A stretch of 64,000 bases of DNA from the NCBI GenBank assembly GCA_963709875.1, contig CAVPYB010000009.1:1-64000 (forward strand), in the 5' to 3' direction. This DNA is from JAQBDA01 sp963709875. Lineage in GTDB: Bacteria > Chloroflexota > Anaerolineae > Anaerolineales > UBA4823. Made by a program: the position numbers and the translations under genes. The notes under the pieces are model-generated. The model did not search any database. It was not told the origin of the DNA and saw only the letters and a program-made list of their open reading frames with translations. Of the stretch, positions 45,923 through 54,635 are shown one piece after another (within the stretch, counting starts at the first letter, position 1; each line of letters opens with the position of its first letter).

Positions 45923-47926
45923 CTACCCGCCCTTCAACAGCCCTGCCAATCCGGAAGCAGCAGAGACAACCGTCTTCAGCAGCTCCGTGCGGCTCTCCTG
46001 GGCTTGCTTGACCATATCGATATGCACCTGCCACAGGTCAGTGTCGATCTCGCCATCCACCTCCGGGACGCAGATATCCGTATCGCCATCGATCTTGATG
46101 CGTGTCAGGGCGCGCAGCTTTGCCCCGGTGAACTGCCCGGACTCGAACTTGACCTCAGCCATATTGTCGCTGACATAAGTCTTAACCTCCAGGCTGGCGG
46201 CGTTCTCCAATGCATTCGACAGGAATTCACCTAGCTTGTCCACGAATTTCTTAACCCCGCCGCCAATATTTGCTCCGATATCCAGGATGCCGTAATCTTC
46301 CTCCCCAGCAGGCTGGACTGCCGCACCGGTAGTTCCAACCGGCACAGGTTCATCAGCGGGCAGCTCGGGCTCGGGCGCGGGCTCTATCGATTTCTTCGCG
46401 GCAGCACGCTGACCGTTCTTGCTCAGGATTTCAATGATGGCGGGTTTTTCGCTCTGGTCATTCTCTTTATCGCCAACCATGAGGCGTACTGCCGGGTCGC
46501 CCATGACCATATAATTCCGGGCGTCATTGCTGGCCGTCCACATGCCGGCTATCTTGACTGCGTTCTGGTGTTCTTCAGTGGTCTCGTCCAGCTCCGAAGT
46601 CAGATCGGACGCCAGCTCGGCATAACGCGAGTTGAAGTACTCCAGTGCGGATCCTAATGGGTGCCCATCTATCAATCGATCCAGTGTGCTTTCAAACGTA
46701 ACCAGGTCCTGTCCAACTCCCTGCCAGAAGAAGGAGTAGCCCCAGGCACGCTCGACATGCCCGACCACTGCCAGCGCACCGCCTTTGGGATGGGTCAGCA
46801 TACGCTGCGGTAACCGTGAAAGGAAGGCGTGCGGAGCAATGGCTTTTCGCTCCATATATGCCTTGCGGTAAAAGTCATCCATGTGCGGCGTGCCGGCCCC
46901 ATAACAGGCGAAGAGGAAAGCCAGCATCCCCAAGACGTTGTTATTCTCCATCATGTCGTCTGCAGAGAAGTAATAATCTTCCGGTATACGACCTTTGTGC
47001 TCCTTCGGGCCTGGCCAATCCTGGCACAACAGAGCTCCCTGGTGGGGAAGCTGGCGCGGATCACCGGAGGGAAAGCTCATTCCATGGCTTGCTGTGAACA
47101 ACAGCGCAGGCGCCTGATCTTGAGAGAGCAGATTCCCCAGGTCGGCCTTGTGCGCCTTGGTCTCCAGGGTGGAATTGATCTTCCAGGCAGCATGCTTTTC
47201 AGATAGATAAGCGGAGAGCGGCGTTACCAGTTCCTTTGCGCTGAGCTGAGTCGCCCGGTCATCCTGGTTGGCTGCACCGAAGAAGACCGCCTGGCGCGGC
47301 AAGGCGTACTTGCGCTTTTCGGCTTCAACCACACTGACGGCATAATGGTGATAATCTTCCAGGCTCTCGAAATGTATCCTGCCTACCGCATACTGCACGT
47401 CAAGCTGGTATTGGAACGAATATGGAACCGCTTCTGGGTCCCCAACGATGAGCAGATAATACGGCAGCTTCTCCGGATCGGCCGGACCGGGTCCTCGACC
47501 GTGGAACGCCAGGAACTCTCCCTTGGTCTGCTTGGGCTGGTAAGCGCCATCTCCCAGGCATTCCTTATAAAAATGAGCTTTGTCCCTGGATGCCTGCTCG
47601 CGGCGATGGTCAAGCAAGGGTTTCAGAGCATCTTTGATCCCATCCAGCTCTTTTTTGGGCATCTCACTGGGGAAAATTACCCCCCAGCCAGCCTGGGACA
47701 GCTCTTTGGGGTCCAATCCATCTCGAAGACCATAGTGGTCTTCCTGAGCCGCATCCAGGTCTCGGCGGATGGCAACATCAGTGCGATGGTCTGCGTCAAC
47801 CGGCACACCGCGCGCCACGCTGGCGATAATCTGCGGGGTTTGGGGCTTCAGGTCATAGCTCCCAGTCTCGCCGTTAACGCCGTTGAAGATCATCTCCTGG
47901 TCAGCAGGGTTACTATTCTTTGCCAT
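45923..47926 (-). CDS. Caspase-fold (gingipain/C25-like) cysteine protease
   Basis: A 667-aa protein. An N-terminal domain (FNGVNGETGSYDLKPQTPQII) precedes a clan-CD protease core: YYLLIVGDPEAVPYSFQYQLDVQYAVGRI, the catalytic His281 in LLFTASHGMSF and Cys341 in LFACYGAGTP, then YMVMGDPAVRL, which resembles the end of the gingipain domain. A Pro/Glu-rich linker (about 510-540) leads to a C-terminal domain similar to the separate 111-aa protein at 44767. No signal peptide, so it acts inside the cell, unlike secreted gingipains. GAGG supports the ATG. It is third in the operon, 101 bases after the STAND gene. Confidence 0.82.
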   Translation of the reverse strand: MAKNSNPADQEMIFNGVNGETGSYDLKPQTPQIIASVARGVPVDADHRTDVAIRRDLDAAQEDHYGLRDGLDPKELSQAGWGVIFPSEMPKKELDGIKDALKPLLDHRREQASRDKAHFYKECLGDGAYQPKQTKGEFLAFHGRGPGPADPEKLPYYLLIVGDPEAVPYSFQYQLDVQYAVGRIHFESLEDYHHYAVSVVEAEKRKYALPRQAVFFGAANQDDRATQLSAKELVTPLSAYLSEKHAAWKINSTLETKAHKADLGNLLSQDQAPALLFTASHGMSFPSGDPRQLPHQGALLCQDWPGPKEHKGRIPEDYYFSADDMMENNNVLGMLAFLFACYGAGTPHMDDFYRKAYMERKAIAPHAFLSRLPQRMLTHPKGGALAVVGHVERAWGYSFFWQGVGQDLVTFESTLDRLIDGHPLGSALEYFNSRYAELASDLTSELDETTEEHQNAVKIAGMWTASNDARNYMVMGDPAVRLMVGDKENDQSEKPAIIEILSKNGQRAAAKKSIEPAPEPELPADEPVPVGTTGAAVQPAGEEDYGILDIGANIGGGVKKFVDKLGEFLSNALENAASLEVKTYVSDNMAEVKFESGQFTGAKLRALTRIKIDGDTDICVPEVDGEIDTDLWQVHIDMVKQAQESRTELLKTVVSAASGLAGLLKGG

Positions 47927-47964
47927 GTGTTGTATCCTCTTTCATCTTCATCGGTTTAGCAGGT

Positions 47965-47985
47965 ACCACCTGAAGTTGAGGTGGT
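47965..47985 (-). other. Hairpin between STAND and C25-like genes
   Basis: ACCACCT (47965-47971) and AGGTGGT (47979-47985) form a 7-bp stem with a seven-base loop in the only sizeable gap inside the operon. No T tract; it may be an RNA-processing or stability element. Confidence 0.4.
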
Positions 47986-48027
47986 GCAGCAGCGCAATAT
48001 CAATCCTGTTGGGTAGCAGAATCGTCA

Positions 48028-51000
48028 TCAAGGGGTTGGTGGGGTAGGGGTTCCTGTTGCAGCAGGAGTAGGAGTGTCAGGCGTGATCGTCGCCTCCACT
48101 TCTGGGGTCTGGATCGGATACTGCTCGCAGGTCGCCCGGTACTCTTGATCCTGGAAGAACTGTTCCCATTCAGAGCGAGTCAAATTACGCTCGGCGAGCA
48201 GGCAGGCTAGCTCTTTCCAGGCTTCGATATTCCAGCGTGTAATATTGCCCTGGTCGCTACCAGAATATAGCACCTTGTTATCCGGGCTGAATGCCAGTCC
48301 GGTGACCGCTCCATCTGAGCCAGAGAATGGATCCCCGATGAGCTGCGGTGGGCTGAGGTTCCATAAGGCAATCAGCGTATTCTCGCTGCCGGACGCTAGC
48401 ACATCCCCATCCAGATGAAACGTCATACTCGTGACCGGACCGCCCAGACCGATCAAGGGCAGCCCGCTGCGGCGACCCTCGTCTATTTCCCAGAACTGGA
48501 TCGAAGCGTCCTGGTAGCCAACAGCCAGGGAATTCTCGTTTTCTGGGTTGAATGCCAGGCTGCGTATGGTGACGGTCTGGTTGCTCGATATCTGCTTAAC
48601 AAGTTGATTTGCAGCTACATCGAAGATCAGAATCTCCATATTTGTGCAGGTTGTGGTTGCCTCATTGCTGCCTGGCTCACTCACCCGGCTGGCCTCACTG
48701 CAGTAGGCGGCTGCAAGCCTCCCCCTATCAAGGTCCAGCTCGATGGCAGTTATACGACCCGCTTCTTCCAGCATGCTTTTTTCACCCTGACCGGTCGTGA
48801 CACTGATCGCAACCGTCGGAACCGGGATCGTAAAGCTATCCTGCTGAGAGTTCACCGCCCTGGCTCTGATAGTATTCTCATCTGATACCCACGCAATTAC
48901 TTTGCCGTCCTTGCTGAGAGAGAACTGACCCTTCTGCGCCTGAAATCCCAGATCTGTCTGGTTCTCACTGCCAGACGAGAATTCTATATCCCAAACAGTA
49001 ATCCCCGAATCTGTAGTACCGGCAATGACCAGTGCATCAAGTTCAGGAGCTGCAAGTTTGGTCTGGTCGCCTTTACCCTGGGAGATTGGCGAGTGCAGCG
49101 AGCTGATCGCTATTAGGTTGCTCATTACGATCTGCCGATCAAGACCGGATGAGATCAACAGGAGGGACTCTTCGAATTGGCTGAAATCCAATGCCAGCGC
49201 CGTTAACGAATGGGCGGGGATAATCTCGTTCAGGGTCTGGCTGTTGAAGTTCCAGGTGGCTACCTTGCCATCATTATGTGTCGTAGCCAGGGTCTGGCCA
49301 TCTGGGCTGAATTTGAGCCCGGTGATATCGCTGTTTGGTCCCCCTTGAAAGACAAGCGGTGGTTGGTCGGACCAGGCTGATGTATCCCACATGAACAGCG
49401 TCTTATCCTTGATGCCCCCTTCGTTATCATCACCCCCACTCACGAGCCATTTGCCGTTGGGCGAAAATGCCAGGCTCCGGATCGGGCCCTCATAAACCTC
49501 TTTCAGGGCGTTTTCTTCGACAATCGAGTAGAGCAGCTCGAGCTCCTGGCGGGTTTCCGGGTCCCAGATATGGATCGCTCGATCGCGTCCACCACTGGCC
49601 AATAGCTTACCATCCGGTGACCAGGCAACCGCAAGCGTGTCCTCCACTCCTGTTTGGGTAACCCGAAAACTGTTCAGTGCGCCTGTGACTAAATTCCGTG
49701 TGTAAACATTAGGCTCCCTGCCAGCGCTGCCGCCGTATGCCAGAACTGTCCCATCTGGGCTGAGAGCGATCGAATATATATCCGAAACCAGGTTGATATC
49801 TGCTGTCAAGTCCTTGATTTTACGCCCGGTATTTACTTCCCATAAGGCGATATTTCCGCCAGAGTCGGCGGTGTAAACAATATCTCCCACTGGGCTGAAA
49901 GCGATGGCTCTTATGGTGAGTCCCTGGTTCATGTAGATGGTATTTTCTTCTTCTTCTGTTGCCAGGTTCCAGACACGGATCAGGCCATCCGGTCCTGCCC
50001 AGGCAATGCGCTGCCCGTCGGGACTGGCTGCCAGAGAGTAGATGTCGATCTCCTGAGAAGGAATGAACTGGTTGTATCTCTCGCTCTGGCGGCTCAAATT
50101 TCGCTGCAGGCCGCGCAGCATGGAATCCAGGGCCTGCCCAGTATCTGATTTATCCAGGGCTTCTTTTCCAAGCAGCAGGGTCAGGTCGGTTTTGTCTTTC
50201 AAGAAAGAAACCGCAAGCGATGCCAGTTCTCGCGAGCGCGCCAGATCGGCCTGTTTGTTTGCTTTCACCTCCTGGGTCTTCGCCAACTGGAAATTGTATT
50301 CTGCCGTTGCCCGCTGAGCGATCGCATCAGCTAGAGCAAAAGTGGCAGTCGCCGCACTGTTCTCGGCTTTTTGAGCATTCTCTTTCGCCAAAGACTCCGC
50401 TGCCCGGGCATCTGCCGCATTAGCCTGAGCCTGGATGGCGTTCTCGTAGGCTTGTGTGCTGGCAGCCTGAGCGGTGGAGCGCTGCTGGATTGCCGCCCTG
50501 GCGCTGTTGGCAGCCTCCCTCCGGGCTATGAAAGCAAAAACCGCCAGGATAACTGCGATGACCAGCACTGCAGCCAGGACATAAGCAACCCGGCGCACGC
50601 GCGCGGCAGCTCGAGCCTGCTCCTCAGCAAGCTGCTGGGCGGCCTCAAGCTTGAGCTGGCGCTCACGTTCTGCGGCCTCGCGGGCAGCATTCTCTCGGGC
50701 GCGCAGTTCCCGGCAGTTTTCCAAAAACAGCCTGTCGATCTCACTTAATTCTTCAGGGTGCTGCTCCGCCCATACTTCGGCGTCGTTCAGCGCCTGGTCG
50801 CGCAGATATAAAGTGTCGGAGCGGTTCTGTTGCTCCCAGAGCGACGCCTGCCGCTGGAGGAGGCTCAGGTTCTCATTAAACCAGATGGCATTATCATGCC
50901 GGATGGGTTGGATCAGCCTGTCATGTGCCAGCTCGAACCAGGTAGCTCCCAGACGCTTCTCGGCGCGGATCAGGTGGGTGTTTTCCAGAGCATGAATGGC

Positions 51001-52077
51001 GTCGTTGGCTAACCCTTCACTCTCCCCTTTACCCATCAGCACCTGACCGCGAATGCCTGAATCAGTGATCAAATGATGCTCGAACCATTCACGGATGCGG
51101 CGCTCTCGCTCACCGGTCTTTTCACCAACGCCGGCTACCCGGGCGGCATAGTACTCAGCCAGAGACTGGTCGACATTGCCAATCGCAGTGATGTCTTCTT
51201 CGGAGATCTTATCGGTCCCTTCCGGCAGGTGGCTCCAAAGATTACTACAGACTACCTGGAGCTGAACTGGCTCGACATATGGACCCGGCACCACATCCAT
51301 GCTTCCATCTGGCTGTTGGACCTGCACCAGGCGCAAATCATTGATCAGCTTGGTGACCGCCGGGAGGCTGAAGTGAACCCCTAACTCGTGTGCGGGTTGG
51401 TGGATCGCGGCGCGGGCAGCATCCACCACCAGGAAATCCAACCGGTAAGTATTTGCTAGACGGGTGGGAATGGGTCGGGTGAACGGGTCAAGCGCGGGCA
51501 AATAGTCTTCGCGCATGACAAATAAAGCCCAACGGCTGCGTTCACGCAGCACGCTCCCAAGTTGGGTGAAGAAAGCCAGCTTTGCCTCGCGATCGGTGCT
51601 ATCCTGCGTCAGGACTTCCTCGAATTGGTCGAGGATTAGAACGATAGAATCATCCTGGGGATCTCCAGATGCACGCATATTCTCGGAATACTCCCCCAAG
51701 TAATCATCGAGGCTCATCGAAGCCAATTCTTCGACAGGTGTGCGCTGGTCGTCCCCCAGGGCTTCTTCGAGAGAGAGCAGAATGCTGAACATATAGCGAT
51801 TGAAATGGTCACCTTTTACAAGCCCCGCGGGAGGTTCTTGATTGACGCGCACGACCGGCAGCACGTTGAATCCATCTTCTTTTAAACGCGGTATTAATCC
51901 TGCCTGAACCAGAGAGCTTTTCCCAGCGCCAGATGGAGAGTGCAGCAAGACTAGTCGTTCTGCAATCAGCAGGTCAAGCAGCTCGCGAGCTTCCCGATCG
52001 CGACCGTATAATTTCTCACCGGTTTTGAAGGCACGCGGCCCTACATACGGGTTGGGTTTGGGATTCAATCTTTCCAT
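48028..52077 (-). CDS. nSTAND-type ATPase with transmembrane helix and WD40 repeats
   Basis: A 1349-aa protein from ATG 52077, which has AGGA eight bases upstream; the longer frame overlaps the CHAT gene. NPYVGPRAF and LYGRD lead into Walker A SPSGAGKSSLVQAGL (residues 47-61) and Walker B LILDQFEE (147-154), the novel-STAND signature. Winged-helix/helical regions follow (FELAHDRLIQPI), then an Ala/Glu-rich coiled coil, one membrane helix (about 499-518), a second coiled coil, and about twelve WD40 repeats (e.g. LAFSPDNKVLYSGSDQGNITRWN). The protein ends in a Pro/Thr tail. STAND proteins sense a trigger through the repeats and oligomerise to switch on effectors, here probably the flanking proteases. 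Confidence 0.88.
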   Translation of the reverse strand: MERLNPKPNPYVGPRAFKTGEKLYGRDREARELLDLLIAERLVLLHSPSGAGKSSLVQAGLIPRLKEDGFNVLPVVRVNQEPPAGLVKGDHFNRYMFSILLSLEEALGDDQRTPVEELASMSLDDYLGEYSENMRASGDPQDDSIVLILDQFEEVLTQDSTDREAKLAFFTQLGSVLRERSRWALFVMREDYLPALDPFTRPIPTRLANTYRLDFLVVDAARAAIHQPAHELGVHFSLPAVTKLINDLRLVQVQQPDGSMDVVPGPYVEPVQLQVVCSNLWSHLPEGTDKISEEDITAIGNVDQSLAEYYAARVAGVGEKTGERERRIREWFEHHLITDSGIRGQVLMGKGESEGLANDAIHALENTHLIRAEKRLGATWFELAHDRLIQPIRHDNAIWFNENLSLLQRQASLWEQQNRSDTLYLRDQALNDAEVWAEQHPEELSEIDRLFLENCRELRARENAAREAAERERQLKLEAAQQLAEEQARAAARVRRVAYVLAAVLVIAVILAVFAFIARREAANSARAAIQQRSTAQAASTQAYENAIQAQANAADARAAESLAKENAQKAENSAATATFALADAIAQRATAEYNFQLAKTQEVKANKQADLARSRELASLAVSFLKDKTDLTLLLGKEALDKSDTGQALDSMLRGLQRNLSRQSERYNQFIPSQEIDIYSLAASPDGQRIAWAGPDGLIRVWNLATEEEENTIYMNQGLTIRAIAFSPVGDIVYTADSGGNIALWEVNTGRKIKDLTADINLVSDIYSIALSPDGTVLAYGGSAGREPNVYTRNLVTGALNSFRVTQTGVEDTLAVAWSPDGKLLASGGRDRAIHIWDPETRQELELLYSIVEENALKEVYEGPIRSLAFSPNGKWLVSGGDDNEGGIKDKTLFMWDTSAWSDQPPLVFQGGPNSDITGLKFSPDGQTLATTHNDGKVATWNFNSQTLNEIIPAHSLTALALDFSQFEESLLLISSGLDRQIVMSNLIAISSLHSPISQGKGDQTKLAAPELDALVIAGTTDSGITVWDIEFSSGSENQTDLGFQAQKGQFSLSKDGKVIAWVSDENTIRARAVNSQQDSFTIPVPTVAISVTTGQGEKSMLEEAGRITAIELDLDRGRLAAAYCSEASRVSEPGSNEATTTCTNMEILIFDVAANQLVKQISSNQTVTIRSLAFNPENENSLAVGYQDASIQFWEIDEGRRSGLPLIGLGGPVTSMTFHLDGDVLASGSENTLIALWNLSPPQLIGDPFSGSDGAVTGLAFSPDNKVLYSGSDQGNITRWNIEAWKELACLLAERNLTRSEWEQFFQDQEYRATCEQYPIQTPEVEATITPDTPTPAATGTPTPPTP

Positions 52078-52087
52078 CAATGGTGTC

Positions 52088-54154
52088 CTATGGGTTGCTT
52101 TCACTCCACCGGTTGGATAGTTCTGTAATAAAATCTTCCGGGCTGCCCCAATACAGGCTGATATCCGCACCCTTGGCAAAGTAATTCTCGAGATATCTGC
52201 GCGCCCTCTCGGGCTCTAATATGCGTCCTTCCTCAGGCTCGATCTGGGCTGCGATATGTGCATATCGATCGCGGCGGCTACCACCTTGTTGGGAGAGGAT
52301 GCTGCGGAACAATACCCGGAAATTCCAATCGTCCATCTGGAATCCCAGGAAGAGCAGCGCCGTGTCGGCCAGGGCGCGGCGCACCACGCTGGGGATCAGA
52401 TCTTTGTTGCCGGTCACTCCGATTAAGAAGTCGAAGTAATCATCCTCCGTGAGGACGATCGAGTCTGGCTCATCGATCCGCCCGAAGAGGTGATAGATCA
52501 ATGGTCGTTCAGGGGTTGGGAAATAATCCGGCTCGCGGTCATAGACCGATTCAACTTGCTCGATGTACTCATTCCAGGGGCATAGGACAACCTGTGGGTC
52601 TTTACCCGCATCTATAAGTGCGGAAGTGAGTAGGGTATCGGGATTTGTGGTGATGAAGATGGGCAGCGGCAACTGCGCCAGAGCTTTGTGTGGCTCCATG
52701 GGGAATGCCTCGCGCAGGCGTGTGCCCACCGCTTCGACCAGCTGCGCCAGGGGTACACTCCCCTCGCGCAACTCGACAGGTAGGTCCTCGGCATAGCGAG
52801 ACTGGAGCTCCTTCTGCAGATATTCCTCCAGCTCATCATAAGGCGCGCGTTGGTATTGGTTAATCGTCAGGTATTGCGCAACTTGAGGCAGAGATTCTCG
52901 CTCGTGCGGCGCCATTGGATAATGGTAGGCTTCGGCCCACCGTTGGGCTATTTCGCGTGGAGCGCCCAGGAATGGCTCGTACAGACCCGGACCGAGGATT
53001 GGAGTGCATTGGCCACGCTTGATGCTGCGCATCAGCGCCGGCCATTTCTCAAATCCCTTGCGCTCTTCACCAAAACCAGGTACATACCAGATGCGCCCGC
53101 TCTTCAAACGAGTGAATAGAGCCGGCATCCAATAATCCTGGCGGTCTCGAACGACGCCGCGTGCAACAGCGATCGCACGGTCTATCTGTCCATCGCGGCG
53201 CAGCTCCTCGAAAAAGACCGGCATGAAGTCTTTCACTGTCTGCATGCTGATATTGCCCTGCATGGCAATCACGGCAGGTATGCCAGCTTCCGCCAGCTGG
53301 GGTCCTAGAGCCCGTAAAGCCTCCCCTGCACTACCCCCCGCACTCTGGCAGGATGCCAGCACCACTAACCTGGGTCGTCGCTGCAGTTCTTTCAGGTGGG
53401 TTACAAGCACATTCCCGGATGTCCGAGAAACTTTTCCTTCCTTATCCTCCAACCATAACCATGGTTCATCCTTGACAATTGCACCGTGTCCAACCAGGTA
53501 CAAAATGTCATATTCCTTATCCCTCAGGTGTGAGATCATGTTATCAAGAGTAGCATTCCCTCCACTGCTCGGGTTCGGTATCAGGCTGGTCCGGATATCA
53601 CCCAGACCAGCACGTGCTCTTTCGATCTCTCCAGAGACATCCACCACGGCCAGGTTATATTCGTCAAGATCTGCAGGGTTGGCAACCATGACCAGAGCAG
53701 ATAGATCACTCTTCGGTCTCAGCCTCACCGGTCGCCAGTCAAGGCTGCTCAGATAGCGCGAGAAGAGTATATTTTCGTTGGTGCACAGTTGGGTATTATC
53801 CAATGGATTGCGCAGCGTCTCCCAGTGCAGTGAATTCAATTCTTGAGCACCCGGACCGATCAACAGTCGCAATCTTAAAGTTAGACTTAATGATTGGGTA
53901 GAGCTGAGCGCCTGAGCGAAGGCTGTCTGCACACCGGGATCGGCGAAGAATGCACGCGTGAGCTCTTCTCCATATTGGTCAGGGCTGTGAGCCAGGCTCT
54001 GCAGGACAGCCAGGTCAATATTTGCCTGGATTAATTGGTCCTGACCCAGCCTGATATCCGCATCCGATTCTGGCTGGTTGTAGCGAAAATCGACTGAATA
54101 CGGACCCGTCCCCTGGCGATGTAAGCTGATCTCTAATTCAGCATATCCTGACAT
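52088..54154 (-). CDS. CHAT protease-SIR2-like fusion protein
   Basis: A 688-aa first gene of the operon. Residues 1-350 include a caspase-like CHAT domain with catalytic His223 in ILYLVGHGAI and Cys269 in LVVLASCQSAGGSAGEALRALG. Residues about 365-660 are a SIR2-like domain: ILGPGLYEP (nucleotide loop), IFITTNPDTLLTSAL, IYHLFGRIDEPDSIVLTEDDYFDFL and LLFLGFQMDDWNFRVLF. Bacterial SIR2-like domains in conflict systems hydrolyse NAD+; whether this one does is inferred. The stop codon is ten bases before the STAND gene start. A protease and an NADase in one chain fit a cell-suicide or defence role. Confidence 0.85.
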   Translation of the reverse strand: MSGYAELEISLHRQGTGPYSVDFRYNQPESDADIRLGQDQLIQANIDLAVLQSLAHSPDQYGEELTRAFFADPGVQTAFAQALSSTQSLSLTLRLRLLIGPGAQELNSLHWETLRNPLDNTQLCTNENILFSRYLSSLDWRPVRLRPKSDLSALVMVANPADLDEYNLAVVDVSGEIERARAGLGDIRTSLIPNPSSGGNATLDNMISHLRDKEYDILYLVGHGAIVKDEPWLWLEDKEGKVSRTSGNVLVTHLKELQRRPRLVVLASCQSAGGSAGEALRALGPQLAEAGIPAVIAMQGNISMQTVKDFMPVFFEELRRDGQIDRAIAVARGVVRDRQDYWMPALFTRLKSGRIWYVPGFGEERKGFEKWPALMRSIKRGQCTPILGPGLYEPFLGAPREIAQRWAEAYHYPMAPHERESLPQVAQYLTINQYQRAPYDELEEYLQKELQSRYAEDLPVELREGSVPLAQLVEAVGTRLREAFPMEPHKALAQLPLPIFITTNPDTLLTSALIDAGKDPQVVLCPWNEYIEQVESVYDREPDYFPTPERPLIYHLFGRIDEPDSIVLTEDDYFDFLIGVTGNKDLIPSVVRRALADTALLFLGFQMDDWNFRVLFRSILSQQGGSRRDRYAHIAAQIEPEEGRILEPERARRYLENYFAKGADISLYWGSPEDFITELSNRWSESNP

Positions 54155-54396
54155 AATTACGACCTATGAAAATAGTACGCGCCACCCCGCGGCGCGGAAT
54201 AACCCCGGCCTCAGAATTCTGGCGGGTTGCTCTGGAATTCCGGGAACTGTTGCACTGGGATGCTTGCAGCAAAGACAAGATCCTGAACCAGTGTTCGCCC
54301 CCAGCGTTTGCCGATATGAGCAGCGTTCGATCTCTATGAAAAGTATATCCTTCCGCATTACCCCACAGATGCGAGAGGGGATTAATATATTGGAAC

Positions 54397-54484
54397 TTAC
54401 GCACTTGAGGGAGAGATGGGGGTGCTTTGGCCGGCTGTACCGGTCAAAACACCCCCGAATCCCTCGTAAACTGCGTAATTTCTA
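54397..54484. repeat. TTACGCA inverted-repeat (MITE-like) element, long copy
   Basis: AACTTACGCACTTGAGGG at the left and CCCTCGTAAACTGCGTAATTTC at the right (written in parts) form imperfect terminal inverted repeats; inside, GGGGGTG(C/T)TTTGGCCGG pairs with CCGGTCAAAACACCCCC. Ends and core match the element at 9592-9774. The 480-base gap 54155-54635 otherwise holds the upstream region of the CHAT gene and a start region for the antiporter, with no further gene seen. Confidence 0.65.
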
Positions 54485-54635
54485 TATTTAAAGGTTGGGT
54501 TGCTCAGTGGTCGCAGGAACGCAGCACCAATAGGTGCTAAATCAGCCATACTTTACCCGAATATTGAAAAAAAATCAAGCATCCAGAAGATATTGGACTG
54601 CCGGATGATTATGGTGCGGTAAAATACTCCTGCCA

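Noticed and set aside
54600..54630. TAAAAT just before the antiporter as a leaderless promoter
   Set aside because: No properly spaced -35 and transcription would begin almost at the start codon; evidence too weak.
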